DNA of 64,000 nucleotides from Streptomyces ardesiacus (lineage in GTDB: Bacteria; Actinomycetota; Actinomycetes; Streptomycetales; Streptomycetaceae). Below, one piece after another: positions 41,246 through 52,160 of this stretch. Numbering within the stretch: position 1 is the first letter of the stretch; each line of letters opens with the position of its first letter. The stretch is taken from the NCBI RefSeq assembly GCF_003112575.1, contig NZ_BEWC01000002.1, positions 992,001 through 1,056,000 of the forward strand, read 5' to 3'. A model generated the notes under the pieces. That model was not told the origin of the DNA and did no database searches. It worked only from the letters and a program-made list of their open reading frames with translations. Position numbers and translations under genes: made by a program.

Positions 41246-42670
41246 TCAGGACGCGGACGACGACGCGGCCGGGGCCGTCCGGGCGGCGTCCTCGCCGGCG
41301 GGTGCGGGCTCCCGCTCGTCCAGGGAGACGTCCTTGGTCTCCTTGGAGAGCAGGAGGGCGGCCAGCGTCAGCACGGCCATCGCCGAGAGGTACACGCCGA
41401 CCAGCCACGGCGAGCCGTCACCGGCCTCCCACAGCGCCACCGCGATGAACGGGGCGACGGCCGCGCCGAGGATCGAGCTGACGTTGTACGAGATGCCGGA
41501 CCCGGTGTAGCGCACGCTCGTCGGGAACAGCTCCGGCAGCAGGGCGCCCATCGGGCCGAAGGTCATGCCCATCAGCGTGAAGCCGAGCACCAGCCACAGC
41601 ACCACGCCGAGCGTGCCCATGCCGATCAGCGGCACCCAGACCAGGCCGAAGACCACGATCGCGGCCGTGATCCAGACCAGGGTGGCGCGGCGCCCGTACC
41701 GGTCGGCGAGCGGGCCGGAGACCAGTGTGAACACGGCGAAGAACAGCACACCGAAGATCATCATCAGGACGAACGTCGTGTAGCCGTACCCCAGCCCCGG
41801 CACGTCGGCGTCCTTCGCGGCGCGCCCGTAGCTCAGCGAGAACGTGGTCATGAGGTAGAAGAGCACGTACGTCGCCAGCATGATGAACGTGCCCAGGACC
41901 AGCTGCTTCCAGTGGCCCTGGACCACGGTGGCCAGCGGCAGCTTCCGCACCTTCCCGGCCTCGCGGGTCCGGGTGAACACCGTCGACTCGACGAGCCGCG
42001 AGCGCACCCACAGGCCGATCGCGACCATCACGGCGGAGAACAGGAACGGGATGCGCCATCCCCAGCTCGCGAAGGCCTCGGACGGCTGCGTGGGGTCGGC
42101 GCCGCTCTCGGAGGGCAGCAGCGCCCCGATGACCAGGAACAGGCCGTTGCCGATGATGAAACCGAGCGGGGCGCCGAGTTGGGGGAAGGTCCCCCACAGG
42201 GCCCGCTTGCCGCGGGGCGCGTTCTCGGTCGCGACCAGCGCGGCCCCGCTCCACTCGCCGCCGAGCGCGAAACCCTGGGCGAGCCGCATCAGCACGAGCA
42301 GCGCGGTGGCGACCCAGCCGGCCTGCGCGTAGGTGGGCAGTACGCCGATGAGGAAGGTGGCGATGCCCATGGTGAGGAGCGAGACGACCAGCGTCTTCTT
42401 GCGGCCGAGCCGGTCGCCGAGGTGTCCGAAGAAGACGGCGCCCACCGGCCGCGCGACCATCGCGGCGCCGAAGACCGCGAACGACGACAGCAGGGCCGTG
42501 GTGGGGTCGCTGCTCGGGAAGAAGAGCTTCGGGAAGACGAGGACGGCGGCGGTCGCGTAGATGTAGAAGTCGTAGAACTCGATCGTCGTCCCCATGAGGC
42601 TGGCGACGAGGACCCGCGACCGGGGATTGACGGGCGTCTGCGGTGCTGGGGCGGAAGCTGGTGCGGGCAT
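41246..42670 (-). CDS. MFS transporter, metabolite:H+ symporter (MHS) family
   Basis: 474 residues with twelve membrane segments. Motif A appears twice: GHLGDRLGRKKTL after helix 2 and LADRYGRRATL after helix 8. TIEFYDFYIYATAA in helix 1 and LAQGFALGGEWSGAALVATE are typical of the ShiA/YhjE/ProP-type MHS group, which imports organic acids, shikimate or betaines; the substrate is not readable. ATG 42670 is preferred over an in-frame GTG 15 bases upstream. A near-perfect inverted repeat lies 70-90 bases upstream. The C-terminal tail is Ala/Ser-rich and cytoplasmic. Confidence 0.9.
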   Translation of the reverse strand: MPAPASAPAPQTPVNPRSRVLVASLMGTTIEFYDFYIYATAAVLVFPKLFFPSSDPTTALLSSFAVFGAAMVARPVGAVFFGHLGDRLGRKKTLVVSLLTMGIATFLIGVLPTYAQAGWVATALLVLMRLAQGFALGGEWSGAALVATENAPRGKRALWGTFPQLGAPLGFIIGNGLFLVIGALLPSESGADPTQPSEAFASWGWRIPFLFSAVMVAIGLWVRSRLVESTVFTRTREAGKVRKLPLATVVQGHWKQLVLGTFIMLATYVLFYLMTTFSLSYGRAAKDADVPGLGYGYTTFVLMMIFGVLFFAVFTLVSGPLADRYGRRATLVWITAAIVVFGLVWVPLIGMGTLGVVLWLVLGFTLMGMTFGPMGALLPELFPTSVRYTGSGISYNVSSILGAAVAPFIAVALWEAGDGSPWLVGVYLSAMAVLTLAALLLSKETKDVSLDEREPAPAGEDAARTAPAASSSAS

Positions 42671-42739
42671 GGCTGGTTCTTTCACGTGCGAAACATGTGT
42701 CCCGCAACGATCTCAGTCGTCTTGTTTTTCGGAAAGCGA

Positions 42740-42758
42740 GTGTCACGATGTGAGACAC
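42740..42758. promoter_or_regulatory. Inverted repeat upstream of the MHS transporter gene
   Basis: GTGTCAC and GAGACAC flank GATGT with one mismatch in seven pairs. It lies 70 bases upstream of the ATG in the 141-bp region before the gene and could be a repressor site. No regulator gene is adjacent. Confidence 0.35.
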
Positions 42759-42811
42759 CCGCGGCCGGCGGGTGCTCCTGCCGCCCCTGCCGCCCCTACC
42801 ACGACGGTCCC

Positions 42812-43759
42812 TCAGTCGTCACTCCCGTCCGGGGGCGGGGGCGCGGTGGGCGTCAGATACCGGGTGACGGTGTCGGCGGCGTCGAGGGTGAGGGGGACGG
42901 TGGCGTCCAGGCCCAGGTGCCCGGCCAGGTCGCGGGCGTGCAGACGGGTGGCGGCTTCCAGCAGAAGGGCGTACGCGTCGACAGCCGCGTGCGTACGGGC
43001 CCGGGCGGTGAGGGCGAGGACGCAGGCGACCAGGGCGGCCGGCCACCACCGGAGGGTGAGCGGCAGGTAGAGCAGGGCCCAGGCGGCCAGTGTGGTCGCG
43101 CGGGTGAGGGCCTGGCGGGCGGCGGTGACCTCGCCGCGGGGGCCGTCGGGGAGCGCGAGCCACAGGTGGGGCCACGTGGCGGCCAGGTCGAGGCCCTGGT
43201 CGCGCTCGATGCGCACCGCCGCCGCGTTGAGGCGGTCGCCGCTCCAGGTGGGACGCGTGGGTTCTTCGACCGCGATGCGTGTCATGGCGCGTTCCGCGGC
43301 GTGCCGGGCTGCGGGATCGGCCCGGTTCCCGGAGGCCAGGGAACGGATGTCGTCGTCGCGGCGCCGGTGCCAGGTCCGGGCGGCGGCGATCCACGCGCGG
43401 CGCCTTCGGGCCGTGCGCCGGGCGGCGAGTGTGCGGGCGGGACGTGGCCAGGCGGGCCAGTCGGCGGCCAGCCAGAGCCGTTCCAGCAGGGAACCCAGCG
43501 CCTGCGCGGCGAGTCCCGCCATCGCCGCGGCGGCCAGCACCGCCAGCAGCAGCACCACCTGGCCGCCGCCCCCGGCCGCGGCCGAACGGTCGGCCCAGGC
43601 GGTGATCCGGTCGGCCGTGCGGGACAGGTCGAACGGGTGAGTGTGGCCGAGGGAGACCGCGGCGGTGGCGACGGCCAGGTACAGGGCACCGGGCAGCGCG
43701 AGCAGGGTCACCCACTTCTCGGCCAGCTTCCTGCCCACCTCGGTCAGCAGCCCGCCCAC
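42812..43759 (-). CDS. Membrane protein of unknown function beside the repeat-CHAT protease
   Basis: 315 residues; I do not recognise the family. Hydrophobic segments at about 17-37, 66-90 and a closely spaced pair at about 220-250 suggest four membrane helices. Between them lies a soluble, Arg-rich region of about 120 residues (TARRRRAWIAAARTWHRRRDD). The C-terminus is Pro/Asp-rich. GTG at 43759 lies 3 bases after the stop of the 133-residue gene, so both are co-transcribed and probably translationally coupled. Their promoter region is shared with the divergent CHAT gene. By context it could be a substrate, membrane anchor or effector of the protease; this is inference. Confidence 0.65.
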   Translation of the reverse strand: MGGLLTEVGRKLAEKWVTLLALPGALYLAVATAAVSLGHTHPFDLSRTADRITAWADRSAAAGGGGQVVLLLAVLAAAAMAGLAAQALGSLLERLWLAADWPAWPRPARTLAARRTARRRRAWIAAARTWHRRRDDDIRSLASGNRADPAARHAAERAMTRIAVEEPTRPTWSGDRLNAAAVRIERDQGLDLAATWPHLWLALPDGPRGEVTAARQALTRATTLAAWALLYLPLTLRWWPAALVACVLALTARARTHAAVDAYALLLEAATRLHARDLAGHLGLDATVPLTLDAADTVTRYLTPTAPPPPDGSDD

Positions 43760-43762
43760 GGG

Positions 43763-44164
43763 TCAGAGCCGCTTCCTGCGCAGGGCCGCACCGCTCATCC
43801 GGCACTCCGGCACCGGTTCGGCGGCCCGCCGCGGCCACCAGGAACGCGTGCACAGTCCGCCGGGGCACAGATACACGTGCTCACCCGTCAGCGGTCGCGC
43901 GACCCCTTCCGGCCACATCCCCCGGAGGCCGGACCCCTCGTCGGCGTAGCCGTCCAACCCCCATGGATCGCCGCCGACCTGCAGCACCGCGTGCAGCCTG
44001 TCCAGCGCGTCCGCCACGTCGCCCCCGCCCCGCACGGCGGCCAGTACCCGCTCCACCGGGCTGTCCCCACCGGTGGGCACGCCCCGCAGATCCCTGCGGA
44101 TCTCGTCGAGGTGACCGCACAGCGCCGCCAACCGCCCTGCCGTGCACCCTCGTTCGTCAGCCAT
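43763..44164 (-). CDS. Small Cys-containing protein of unknown function, CHAT neighbour
   Basis: 133 residues, no recognised family. The N-terminal half is helical and charged (LDEIRRDLRGV, VERVLAAVRGGGDVADALD). The C-terminal 45 residues contain VYLCPGGLCTRSW and later VPECRMSG, a zinc-ribbon-like CxxxxC...C layout with one ligand unclear. It has no signal peptide or membrane helix. The ATG at 44164 is the first good start; a longer frame to 44230 would overlap the promoter region. It is coupled to the membrane protein gene and divergent from the CHAT gene by 160 bases. Confidence 0.6.
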   Translation of the reverse strand: MADERGCTAGRLAALCGHLDEIRRDLRGVPTGGDSPVERVLAAVRGGGDVADALDRLHAVLQVGGDPWGLDGYADEGSGLRGMWPEGVARPLTGEHVYLCPGGLCTRSWWPRRAAEPVPECRMSGAALRRKRL

Positions 44165-44324
44165 GGCCCACCCCCGTACCGCCGGTTCGGCCGCCGCCCC
44201 GCCCCGCGGCCGACTAACCTGACACCTCATTGGATTGTTGCACCGAACAACGGGCGTTGCGTCGGTTCACCCCCATGCACCGGTAGGGCGTGGCCGTCGA
44301 GGACGGTACGGACAGGGGGCGCGG

Positions 44325-47300
44325 GTGCGCGACGAGTTGGTGGCCTCGGTGTGGGCACGGCTGGGGCGGCTGGCCGAGACGGGCGATCCTTCCGCCGTGA
44401 TGGAGCCGCAGGCCCTCGCCGACGCCCAGCGGCTCGCCGCGCTCCTGCGCACCGCCGACGGCAGCGGCGAGAGCGACGTCACCGCCTGGTACGCACTCGG
44501 CTGGTTCCACTGGAACCGCGGGGCCGCCCTCCCCCTCGGCGTCAACCACACGGATCTGACCGCCGCGGTGTCGGCGTTCGTTCCGTGCTTCCTCGACGGT
44601 GCCGAGGGACTGCCACCAGACGCGCTGCCGTTCGTCGCGGGGCACGCGGCACCGCACGCGGTCGAGCTGTTCCACCGGGCCACGAAGTCGGCCGATCCGG
44701 ACCTGCTCTCCGCCACGGTGCTCCTGTGGAAACGAGTGGTGCACGCCATGCCGCCCGGCTTCCCCCAGCGTCCGGTGTGCCAGGCCTACGTGGCGGCCGC
44801 GCTGCAGTTGCGGTTCTCCCGGGCCGGGGACCGCGGCGACCTGGACGCCGCCATCGACGTGGCCCGGGACGCGCTCAGGGCCTTCGCCGCCGACGACCCG
44901 CAGCGGATGAAGTGCCTGAGCCTCCTGGGAGACGCACTGCGGGTGCGGTTCACGCGATCCGGTGACCCGACGGACCTGGACGAAGCCGTCGAGCATCTCA
45001 GGACCACGGTGAGGGCCGTGGCCGCCGACGACCCCGAGCGGGCGGGATACCTGTCCAACCTGGGGATCGCGCTCGTGCCGCGGTTCAAGCAGACCGCGGA
45101 CCGGGCGGACCTGGACGAAGCCGCCCGCAGTCTGCGGAGCGCGGTGGCGTCCGCCCCCGCCGACCATCCCGACCGGGCGACGTACCTGTCCAACCTGGGG
45201 TCGGTGCTGAGGATCAGGTTCCAGCGCTTCGGGGACCAGGTGGACCTCGACCAGGCCGTCACCGTCGAGCGGGAGGCGGCGGAGGCGACCCCCGCAGGCC
45301 ACCCGAACCGGCCTCTGTACCTGTCCAACCTCGGGGTCGCGTTGACGGAACGGTTCCACCGGACCGGCGACCTGGCGGACTTGGCCGAAGCCGTCCGCAG
45401 TCTCCAGGACGCGGTGGCGGCCACCCCCGTCCATCACGCGGAGCGCCCCACGTACGTGTCCAACCTCGCGGACGCGTTGCACGCCCAGTTGGAACGCACG
45501 GGGAGCCAGACGAAAACCGGTGATGCCGTCGTGGTCGCGCGGGAGGCGCTGCACACGCTTCCCGCCGACCACCCCGACCGGCCGAGCCATCTGGCCAAGG
45601 TCGCCGTCGCGCTCCTCTCGCGGTTCGAGCGCGTCGGCGACCGGACGGATCTGGACGAGGCCGTCGACCGCCTCCGTGCTGCGGTGGCCCTCGTCCCCGA
45701 CAACCGTCCCGAGCGGGCGGGGCACCTGTCCAACCTGGCAGCCGCTTTGCAGTCGCGGTTCGAGCGCACCGGGGACCGGGTGGATCTGGACGAGGCCGTC
45801 GGCTGCCTCGGTGCCGTGGTGGCCCTCGTCCCCGACGACCATCCCGACCGGCCGGCGTACCTGTCCAACCTGGGGGTCGCACTGCAGTCGCGGTACGACC
45901 GCAACGGGAACCCGGTGGACATCGACGACGCCGTCGCCGCGGGACGGGACGCGCTGGCACTCTTCCCCGGCGACCATCCCGACCGGGCCGTGTGCCTGTC
46001 CAACCTGGGGGTGGCCCTGCAGTCGCGGTACGACCGCGTCGGCGAGCCGGCGGACCTGGACCAGGCCGTCGCCGCCCTGCGCGAGTCCGTTCACACCACC
46101 CCCGACGACCATCCCGGGCGGGCCACGATCCTGTCCACGCTCGGGATGGCGCTGCGGGCCAGGTACGAGCGGACCGGGGACGCGGGGGACCTGGACGAGG
46201 CCGTCGCCGTGGGGCGGGAGGCGGCGGAAGCCACCCCCGACGATCACCCCGCACGGACGCTGCGGCTGTCCAACCTCGCGGTCATCCTGCAGGCGCGTTT
46301 CGGGCGCACCGGGAGCATGACGGACCTGGGCGAGGCCGTGCGCGGTCTCAGGACGGCGGTGGCGGCCACCCCGGAGGACCACCCCACGCGGCGGTTGCTC
46401 CTGACCAACCTCGGGCAGGCGCTGCGCGCCAGTTTCGAACGGGCCGGGGACGTAGCAGACCTGGACGAGGCCATCGGCGTGGAGCGTCAGGCGGTGGCGG
46501 CCACCCCGGACGACCACCCCGACCGGGCCCGGCACCTGTCCAACCTCGCGGTCGCCCTGATCGGACGGTTCGGCCGCACGGGGGAGCGCGCGGCCCTGGA
46601 CGAGAGCGTCGACTGCCTCCGGGCCGCGGTGGCGGCCACCCCCGTCGAGCACCCGGAACACCCCCGGTACCAGACCAACCTCGGACTGGCGTTGCTGTCG
46701 CGGTTCGAGCGCACCGCGGACCCGGCGGACCTGGACGAGGCCGTCGCCGTCCAGCGGAAGGCAAGGGGAGCCACTGCGGACCACCACGTCAACCGAGCGC
46801 AGTACCTGTCCAATCTGGGGCAGGCGCTGCTGGCCGGATTCGAGCGGACGAAGGACCGGGCGGCCCTGGGCGAGGCCGTCGACTGCTTCCGGGCCGCGGT
46901 GGCGGCCACCCCCGTCGAGCACCCCGAACGCCCCCGGTACCAGACCAACCTCGGGGCCGCGTTGACGTCCCGGTTCAAGCAGAGCCGGCAGGAGGCGGAC
47001 CTGGAAGAAGCCGTCGACCACCTCCGGGCCGCGGTCGCCGTCACCCCCGCCGATCACCCCGAAGGCGCGAAAGCCCAGATCGGCCTGGGCACCGCGCTCT
47101 GGGCCAGATCCGAGCACACCGGGAACGGGACGGACCTCGACGGGGCTGTCGCCGCCTACGCCGAAGCCTGCGCCTCGCCCACGGCGAGCCCGTCCGTCCG
47201 CGTCAAGGCGGGAAGTGCCATCGCCGCGCTGCTGGCCGCGTCGGACCCGGGGCGGGCGTCCGACGCGGCGGAGGCCGCGGTGCTGCTGCTGCCCGAGTTG

Positions 47301-48920
47301 ACCGCACGGCAGTTGGGACGGGTCGATCAGCAGTACGCGCTCGGTCAGTACGCCGGCCTCGCCGTGAACGCCGCAGGACTCGCTCTGGCCGACCCCCGCA
47401 CGGGCCGGCGTGAACGGGCCGCCAGGGCGCTGCGGTTGCTGGAGGCGGGGCGGGCGGTCCTCTACAGCCAGGCGCTGGACACCCGTGACGACATCACCGA
47501 CCTGGAAGAACGTCACCCGGCCCTGGCCGCACGTTTCGTGCGCCTGCGTGCCCGGCTGGACCAGCCCGTCGGCGACTCCGCCCTCGGCGAGCTCCTGGAC
47601 ACGGGCGCCCTCGCCGCGGACCAGGAGCGCGGCGCCCCCCTCGACCGGCACGACCTGGTCCGCGATTTCACCCGGACCCTGAGTGAGATTCGCGCGCTCG
47701 ACGGGTTCGGCTCGTTCGCCCTCCCGCCCAGCGTCGAGGAACTCCTCTCCGAGGCGTCCCAGGGCCCGGTCGTGGTGTTCAACATCAGCCACTTCCGCAG
47801 CGACGCCCTGGTCCTCACCCACGACGGCATCACCTGCCTGGAACTCCCCGGCATCACCGTCGCCACCGTGAACGAGCAGATCACCGCCTTCCACCAGGCG
47901 CTCGTCACCGCCTCCACCGGCGCGAGCGCCGCTGCCCGGCGCGCGGCGCAGGAGGACATGACGGCAGTCCTGGAGTGGCTGTGGGACAACGCGGCAGGAC
48001 CGGTGCTCGGTCTGCTGGGCCACGACCGGCGGCCGTCGGCGGAGGCCGACTGGCCACGGGTGTGGTGGGTGCCGGGCGGAGTGCTGGGGCTGCTGCCGCT
48101 GCATGCCGCGGGCCACCACACCGATCCCGCCGACGACGCGCGCCGGCGTACCGTCCTGGACCGGGTGGTTTCCTCCTACACACCGACCGTCCGCGCCCTG
48201 CGCCACGCCCGCCGCACCAGTGGCGGCCGGGTCCTGTCCCCGGACGCGCCCGTCCGGGGCCTGATCGTCGCCATGCCCACCACTCCCGGAGTGCCCGGAC
48301 TCGGCCGCCTCCCCTACGTGGCGGCCGAGGCGGAGCTACTGCGCCGGCACCTGCCGGATTCCGTCCTGCTGCGTGAGCCCGACCCCGCGGACGCGGACGT
48401 GCCCCTCACGGAGCCGCCCACCAAGCCGGCCGTTCTGCGCCACCTGCCCGACTGCACGATCGCGCACTTCGCCTGCCACGGCGCCAGCCATCCGGCCGAC
48501 CCCTCCCGGAGCCTGCTCCTGCTCCACGACCACGCGTCCGACCCGTTCACCGTCGCCAGTCTCGCCCCCGTCCGCCTCGACCACGCCCGGTTGGCCTACC
48601 TGTCCGCCTGCCGCACCGCGGCCGTCGGCAACGTCGAGCTGATCGAAGAGTCCATCCACCTGACCTCCGCCTTCCAGCTCGCCGGGTTCCCCCACGTGGT
48701 GGGCACCCTGTGGGAGATCAGGGACCAGACGGCCGCCGCCGTCGCCGACGCCTTCTACACCCACCTGCGCACCCCTGCCGGAGCGCTGGACACCAGCCGT
48801 TCGGCCTGGGCGCTCCACCAGGCGGTACGCGACCTGCGCGACGGTCAGGACCTGCCGGGCGGGCTCGATCGCACCAAGGTCCCCTACCTGTGGGCCGCAT
48901 ACCTCCACACCGGTGCCTGA
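44325..48920 (+). CDS. Large repeat (TPR-like) CHAT-domain protease
   Basis: 1531 residues. After an N-terminal helical region (about 1-150), eighteen consecutive 45-residue repeats (consensus LSNLGxALxxRFxRTGDxxD then LDEAVxxxRxAVxATPxDHP) run to about residue 962 without a single insertion or deletion. A linker follows, then a caspase-like CHAT domain with TIAHFACHGASH (His1385) and YLSACRTAAVG (Cys1429), and EESIHLTSAFQLAGFPHVVG, all conserved CHAT features. The catalytic dyad looks intact, so it is probably a cysteine protease controlled by its repeat superhelix. GTG 44325 has AGGGGG about 5 bases upstream. Neighbouring divergent genes encode a membrane protein and a Cys-containing protein, possible substrates or sensors. 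Confidence 0.88.
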   Translation: MRDELVASVWARLGRLAETGDPSAVMEPQALADAQRLAALLRTADGSGESDVTAWYALGWFHWNRGAALPLGVNHTDLTAAVSAFVPCFLDGAEGLPPDALPFVAGHAAPHAVELFHRATKSADPDLLSATVLLWKRVVHAMPPGFPQRPVCQAYVAAALQLRFSRAGDRGDLDAAIDVARDALRAFAADDPQRMKCLSLLGDALRVRFTRSGDPTDLDEAVEHLRTTVRAVAADDPERAGYLSNLGIALVPRFKQTADRADLDEAARSLRSAVASAPADHPDRATYLSNLGSVLRIRFQRFGDQVDLDQAVTVEREAAEATPAGHPNRPLYLSNLGVALTERFHRTGDLADLAEAVRSLQDAVAATPVHHAERPTYVSNLADALHAQLERTGSQTKTGDAVVVAREALHTLPADHPDRPSHLAKVAVALLSRFERVGDRTDLDEAVDRLRAAVALVPDNRPERAGHLSNLAAALQSRFERTGDRVDLDEAVGCLGAVVALVPDDHPDRPAYLSNLGVALQSRYDRNGNPVDIDDAVAAGRDALALFPGDHPDRAVCLSNLGVALQSRYDRVGEPADLDQAVAALRESVHTTPDDHPGRATILSTLGMALRARYERTGDAGDLDEAVAVGREAAEATPDDHPARTLRLSNLAVILQARFGRTGSMTDLGEAVRGLRTAVAATPEDHPTRRLLLTNLGQALRASFERAGDVADLDEAIGVERQAVAATPDDHPDRARHLSNLAVALIGRFGRTGERAALDESVDCLRAAVAATPVEHPEHPRYQTNLGLALLSRFERTADPADLDEAVAVQRKARGATADHHVNRAQYLSNLGQALLAGFERTKDRAALGEAVDCFRAAVAATPVEHPERPRYQTNLGAALTSRFKQSRQEADLEEAVDHLRAAVAVTPADHPEGAKAQIGLGTALWARSEHTGNGTDLDGAVAAYAEACASPTASPSVRVKAGSAIAALLAASDPGRASDAAEAAVLLLPELTARQLGRVDQQYALGQYAGLAVNAAGLALADPRTGRRERAARALRLLEAGRAVLYSQALDTRDDITDLEERHPALAARFVRLRARLDQPVGDSALGELLDTGALAADQERGAPLDRHDLVRDFTRTLSEIRALDGFGSFALPPSVEELLSEASQGPVVVFNISHFRSDALVLTHDGITCLELPGITVATVNEQITAFHQALVTASTGASAAARRAAQEDMTAVLEWLWDNAAGPVLGLLGHDRRPSAEADWPRVWWVPGGVLGLLPLHAAGHHTDPADDARRRTVLDRVVSSYTPTVRALRHARRTSGGRVLSPDAPVRGLIVAMPTTPGVPGLGRLPYVAAEAELLRRHLPDSVLLREPDPADADVPLTEPPTKPAVLRHLPDCTIAHFACHGASHPADPSRSLLLLHDHASDPFTVASLAPVRLDHARLAYLSACRTAAVGNVELIEESIHLTSAFQLAGFPHVVGTLWEIRDQTAAAVADAFYTHLRTPAGALDTSRSAWALHQAVRDLRDGQDLPGGLDRTKVPYLWAAYLHTGA
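44781..47210 (+). repeat. Eighteen in-phase 135-bp coding repeats in the CHAT gene
   Basis: The 2430 bases are exactly 18 x 135. Most units share the coding pattern for LSNL, RFxRTGD, DLDEAV and DHPDR. Units 14 and 16 (near 46610 and 46880, 270 bases apart) are almost identical over about 75 bases, which indicates a recent two-unit duplication. Confidence 0.9.
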
Positions 48921-48935
48921 GCCGCCGAGGGCCGC

Positions 48936-50303
<1,368 letters not shown>

Positions 50304-50345
50304 GGGGACTCCTCAGAACGGGGGTGGTGCGGAGGGCGGTGCTTG

Positions 50346-50391
50346 GGACGGGGCGCCGGACCCTGCTTGTGGCGGGCGCGGCGCCCCGTCC
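50346..50391 (-). terminator. Hairpin between glyA and sdaA
   Basis: Perfect 13-bp arms GGACGGGGCGCCG and CGGCGCCCCGTCC surround a 20-base loop, starting 14 bases after the glyA stop. It would end or attenuate the gcvT-gcvH-glyA transcript before sdaA. Confidence 0.7.
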
Positions 50392-50404
50392 TCGGGCGCG
50401 GTGT

Positions 50405-51667
50405 CTACTTGTTCAGACCCGGGTACAGCGGATGCTTGTCGGCCAGGGTCTTCACCCGGGCCTTGAGGGCCTCGGCGTCGTAGGACGGCTTCAGCGCCTC
50501 GGCGATCACGTCCGCGACCTCGGCGAAGTCCTCGGCGGTGAAGCCGCGGGTCGCCAGGGCCGGCGTACCGATGCGCAGACCGGAGGTCACCATCGGCGGA
50601 CGCGGGTCGTTCGGGACGGCGTTGCGGTTGACCGTGATGCCGACCTCGTGGAGGCGGTCCTCGGCCTGCTGCCCGTCCAGCTCGGAGTCGCGCAGGTCCA
50701 CCAGGACCAGGTGGACGTCCGTGCCGCCGGTCAGGACGGAGACGCCCGCCGCCTTGGCGTCGTCCCGCACCAGGCGCTCGGCCAGGATGCGGGCACCCTC
50801 CAGCGTACGGGTCTGGCGCTCCTTGAAGTCCTCGCTCGCGGCGACCTTGAAGGCGACGGCCTTGGCGGCCACCACGTGCTCCAGCGGGCCACCCTGCTGA
50901 CCGGGGAAGACGGCGGAGTTGATCTTCTTGGCCAGCTCGGCCGTGGAGAGGATCACACCGCCGCGCGGGCCGCCCAGGGTCTTGTGCGTGGTGGTGGTGA
51001 CGACGTGGGCGTGCGGCACCGGGTTGGGGTGCAGGCCCGCCGCGACCAGACCGGCGAAGTGCGCCATGTCGACCATCAGGTACGCGCCGACCTCGTCGGC
51101 GACCTTGCGGAACGCGGCGAAGTCCAGCTGCCGCGGGTAGGCCGACCAGCCGGCCACGATCAGCGTCGGCCTGCTCTCCTTGGCGAGGCGCTCCACCTCG
51201 GCCATGTCCACCTGGCCGTCGTCGCCGACGTGGTAGGGGACGACGTTGTAGAGCTTGCCGGAGAAGTTGATCTTCATGCCGTGGGTCAGGTGCCCGCCGT
51301 GGGCGAGGTTCAGACCCATGATCGTGTCGCCGGGCTTGAGCAGCGCGAACATCGCGGCCGCGTTGGCCTGGGCGCCCGAGTGCGGCTGGACGTTGGCGTG
51401 CTCGGCGCCGAAGAGCGCCTTGACCCGGTCGATGGCGATCTGCTCGACCACGTCGACGTGCTCGCAGCCGCCGTAGTAGCGGCGGCCGGGGTAGCCCTCG
51501 GCGTACTTGTTGGTCAGGACCGAGCCCTGGGCCTCCATGACCGCGACCGGGGCGAAGTTCTCCGAGGCGATCATCTCGAGGGTGGACTGCTGGCGGTCCA
51601 GCTCGGCGTCGACGGCGGCGGCGACGTCCGGGTCCAGCTCGTGCAGGGGCGTGTTCAGAAGCGACAT
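50405..51667 (-). CDS. glyA: Serine hydroxymethyltransferase
   Basis: 420 residues. It interconverts serine and glycine with tetrahydrofolate, using [20 protein letters not shown] contains the Schiff-base Lys (about residue 229). [18 protein letters not shown] and [20 protein letters not shown] are typical SHMT blocks. It starts 14 bases after the gcvH stop, so it is in the same transcript as the glycine cleavage genes. The product, 5,10-methylene-THF, is the same one formed by glycine cleavage. Confidence 0.97.
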   Translation of the reverse strand: MSLLNTPLHELDPDVAAAVDAELDRQQSTLEMIASENFAPVAVMEAQGSVLTNKYAEGYPGRRYYGGCEHVDVVEQIAIDRVKALFGAEHANVQPHSGAQANAAAMFALLKPGDTIMGLNLAHGGHLTHGMKINFSGKLYNVVPYHVGDDGQVDMAEVERLAKESRPTLIVAGWSAYPRQLDFAAFRKVADEVGAYLMVDMAHFAGLVAAGLHPNPVPHAHVVTTTTHKTLGGPRGGVILSTAELAKKINSAVFPGQQGGPLEHVVAAKAVAFKVAASEDFKERQTRTLEGARILAERLVRDDAKAAGVSVLTGGTDVHLVLVDLRDSELDGQQAEDRLHEVGITVNRNAVPNDPRPPMVTSGLRIGTPALATRGFTAEDFAEVADVIAEALKPSYDAEALKARVKTLADKHPLYPGLNK

Positions 51668-51681
51668 GCGGGCGTGACTCC

Positions 51682-52059
51682 TCAGCCGGCGGTGAAGGCG
51701 GTGTACTCGTCGGCGGAGAGCAGGTCGGCCGGCTCGTCCGTGACCCTCACCTTGAACAGCCAGCCGCCCTCGAAGGGGGCGCTGTTCACCAGCGACGGGT
51801 CGTTGACGACGTCCTCGTTGACCTCGGTGACCTCACCGGAGACGGGGGAGTACAGGTCGGAGACGGACTTGGTCGACTCCAGTTCGCCGCAGGTCTCGCC
51901 CGCGGTCACCGAGTCGCCGACGTCGGGAAGCTGCACGAAGACGACGTCACCGAGCGCGTTGGCCGCGTGCTCCGTGATGCCGACCGTCGAGGCGCCGTCC
52001 ACGGCGTCCGACAGCCACTCGTGCTCCTTGCTGTAGCGAAGCTGCTGGGGGTTGCTCAT
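51682..52059 (-). CDS. gcvH: Glycine cleavage system H protein
   Basis: 125 residues, normal length. [10 protein letters not shown] starts the family, and [15 protein letters not shown] carries the lipoyl Lys64. It shuttles the aminomethyl group between the P, T and L proteins. ATG 52059 has an AGGAGA-type site upstream (reverse of tctcct). It lies about 100 bases after gcvT and 14 bases before glyA. The P protein gene is not in the window. Confidence 0.97.
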   Translation of the reverse strand: MSNPQQLRYSKEHEWLSDAVDGASTVGITEHAANALGDVVFVQLPDVGDSVTAGETCGELESTKSVSDLYSPVSGEVTEVNEDVVNDPSLVNSAPFEGGWLFKVRVTDEPADLLSADEYTAFTAG

Positions 52060-52160
52060 GGCCTGAATTCTCCTGTACGCGAGGAAGTGTCTGGTGAAGG
52101 GGGTGAGGGGGGAGCCGCGAGCGGCACGGGGTGCGGTGCCGCCCGTGTCCGCTTCCGGGT

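Noticed and set aside
44781..47210. Periodic 135-bp repeats that could be mistaken for a CRISPR-like or satellite array
   Set aside because: They are in-frame coding repeats with variation at third positions and no unrelated spacers.
44214..48206. 1330-codon open frame on the minus strand over the CHAT gene
   Set aside because: It mirrors the repeat units of the sense gene and has no conserved motif of its own; the sense strand has the CHAT catalytic residues.
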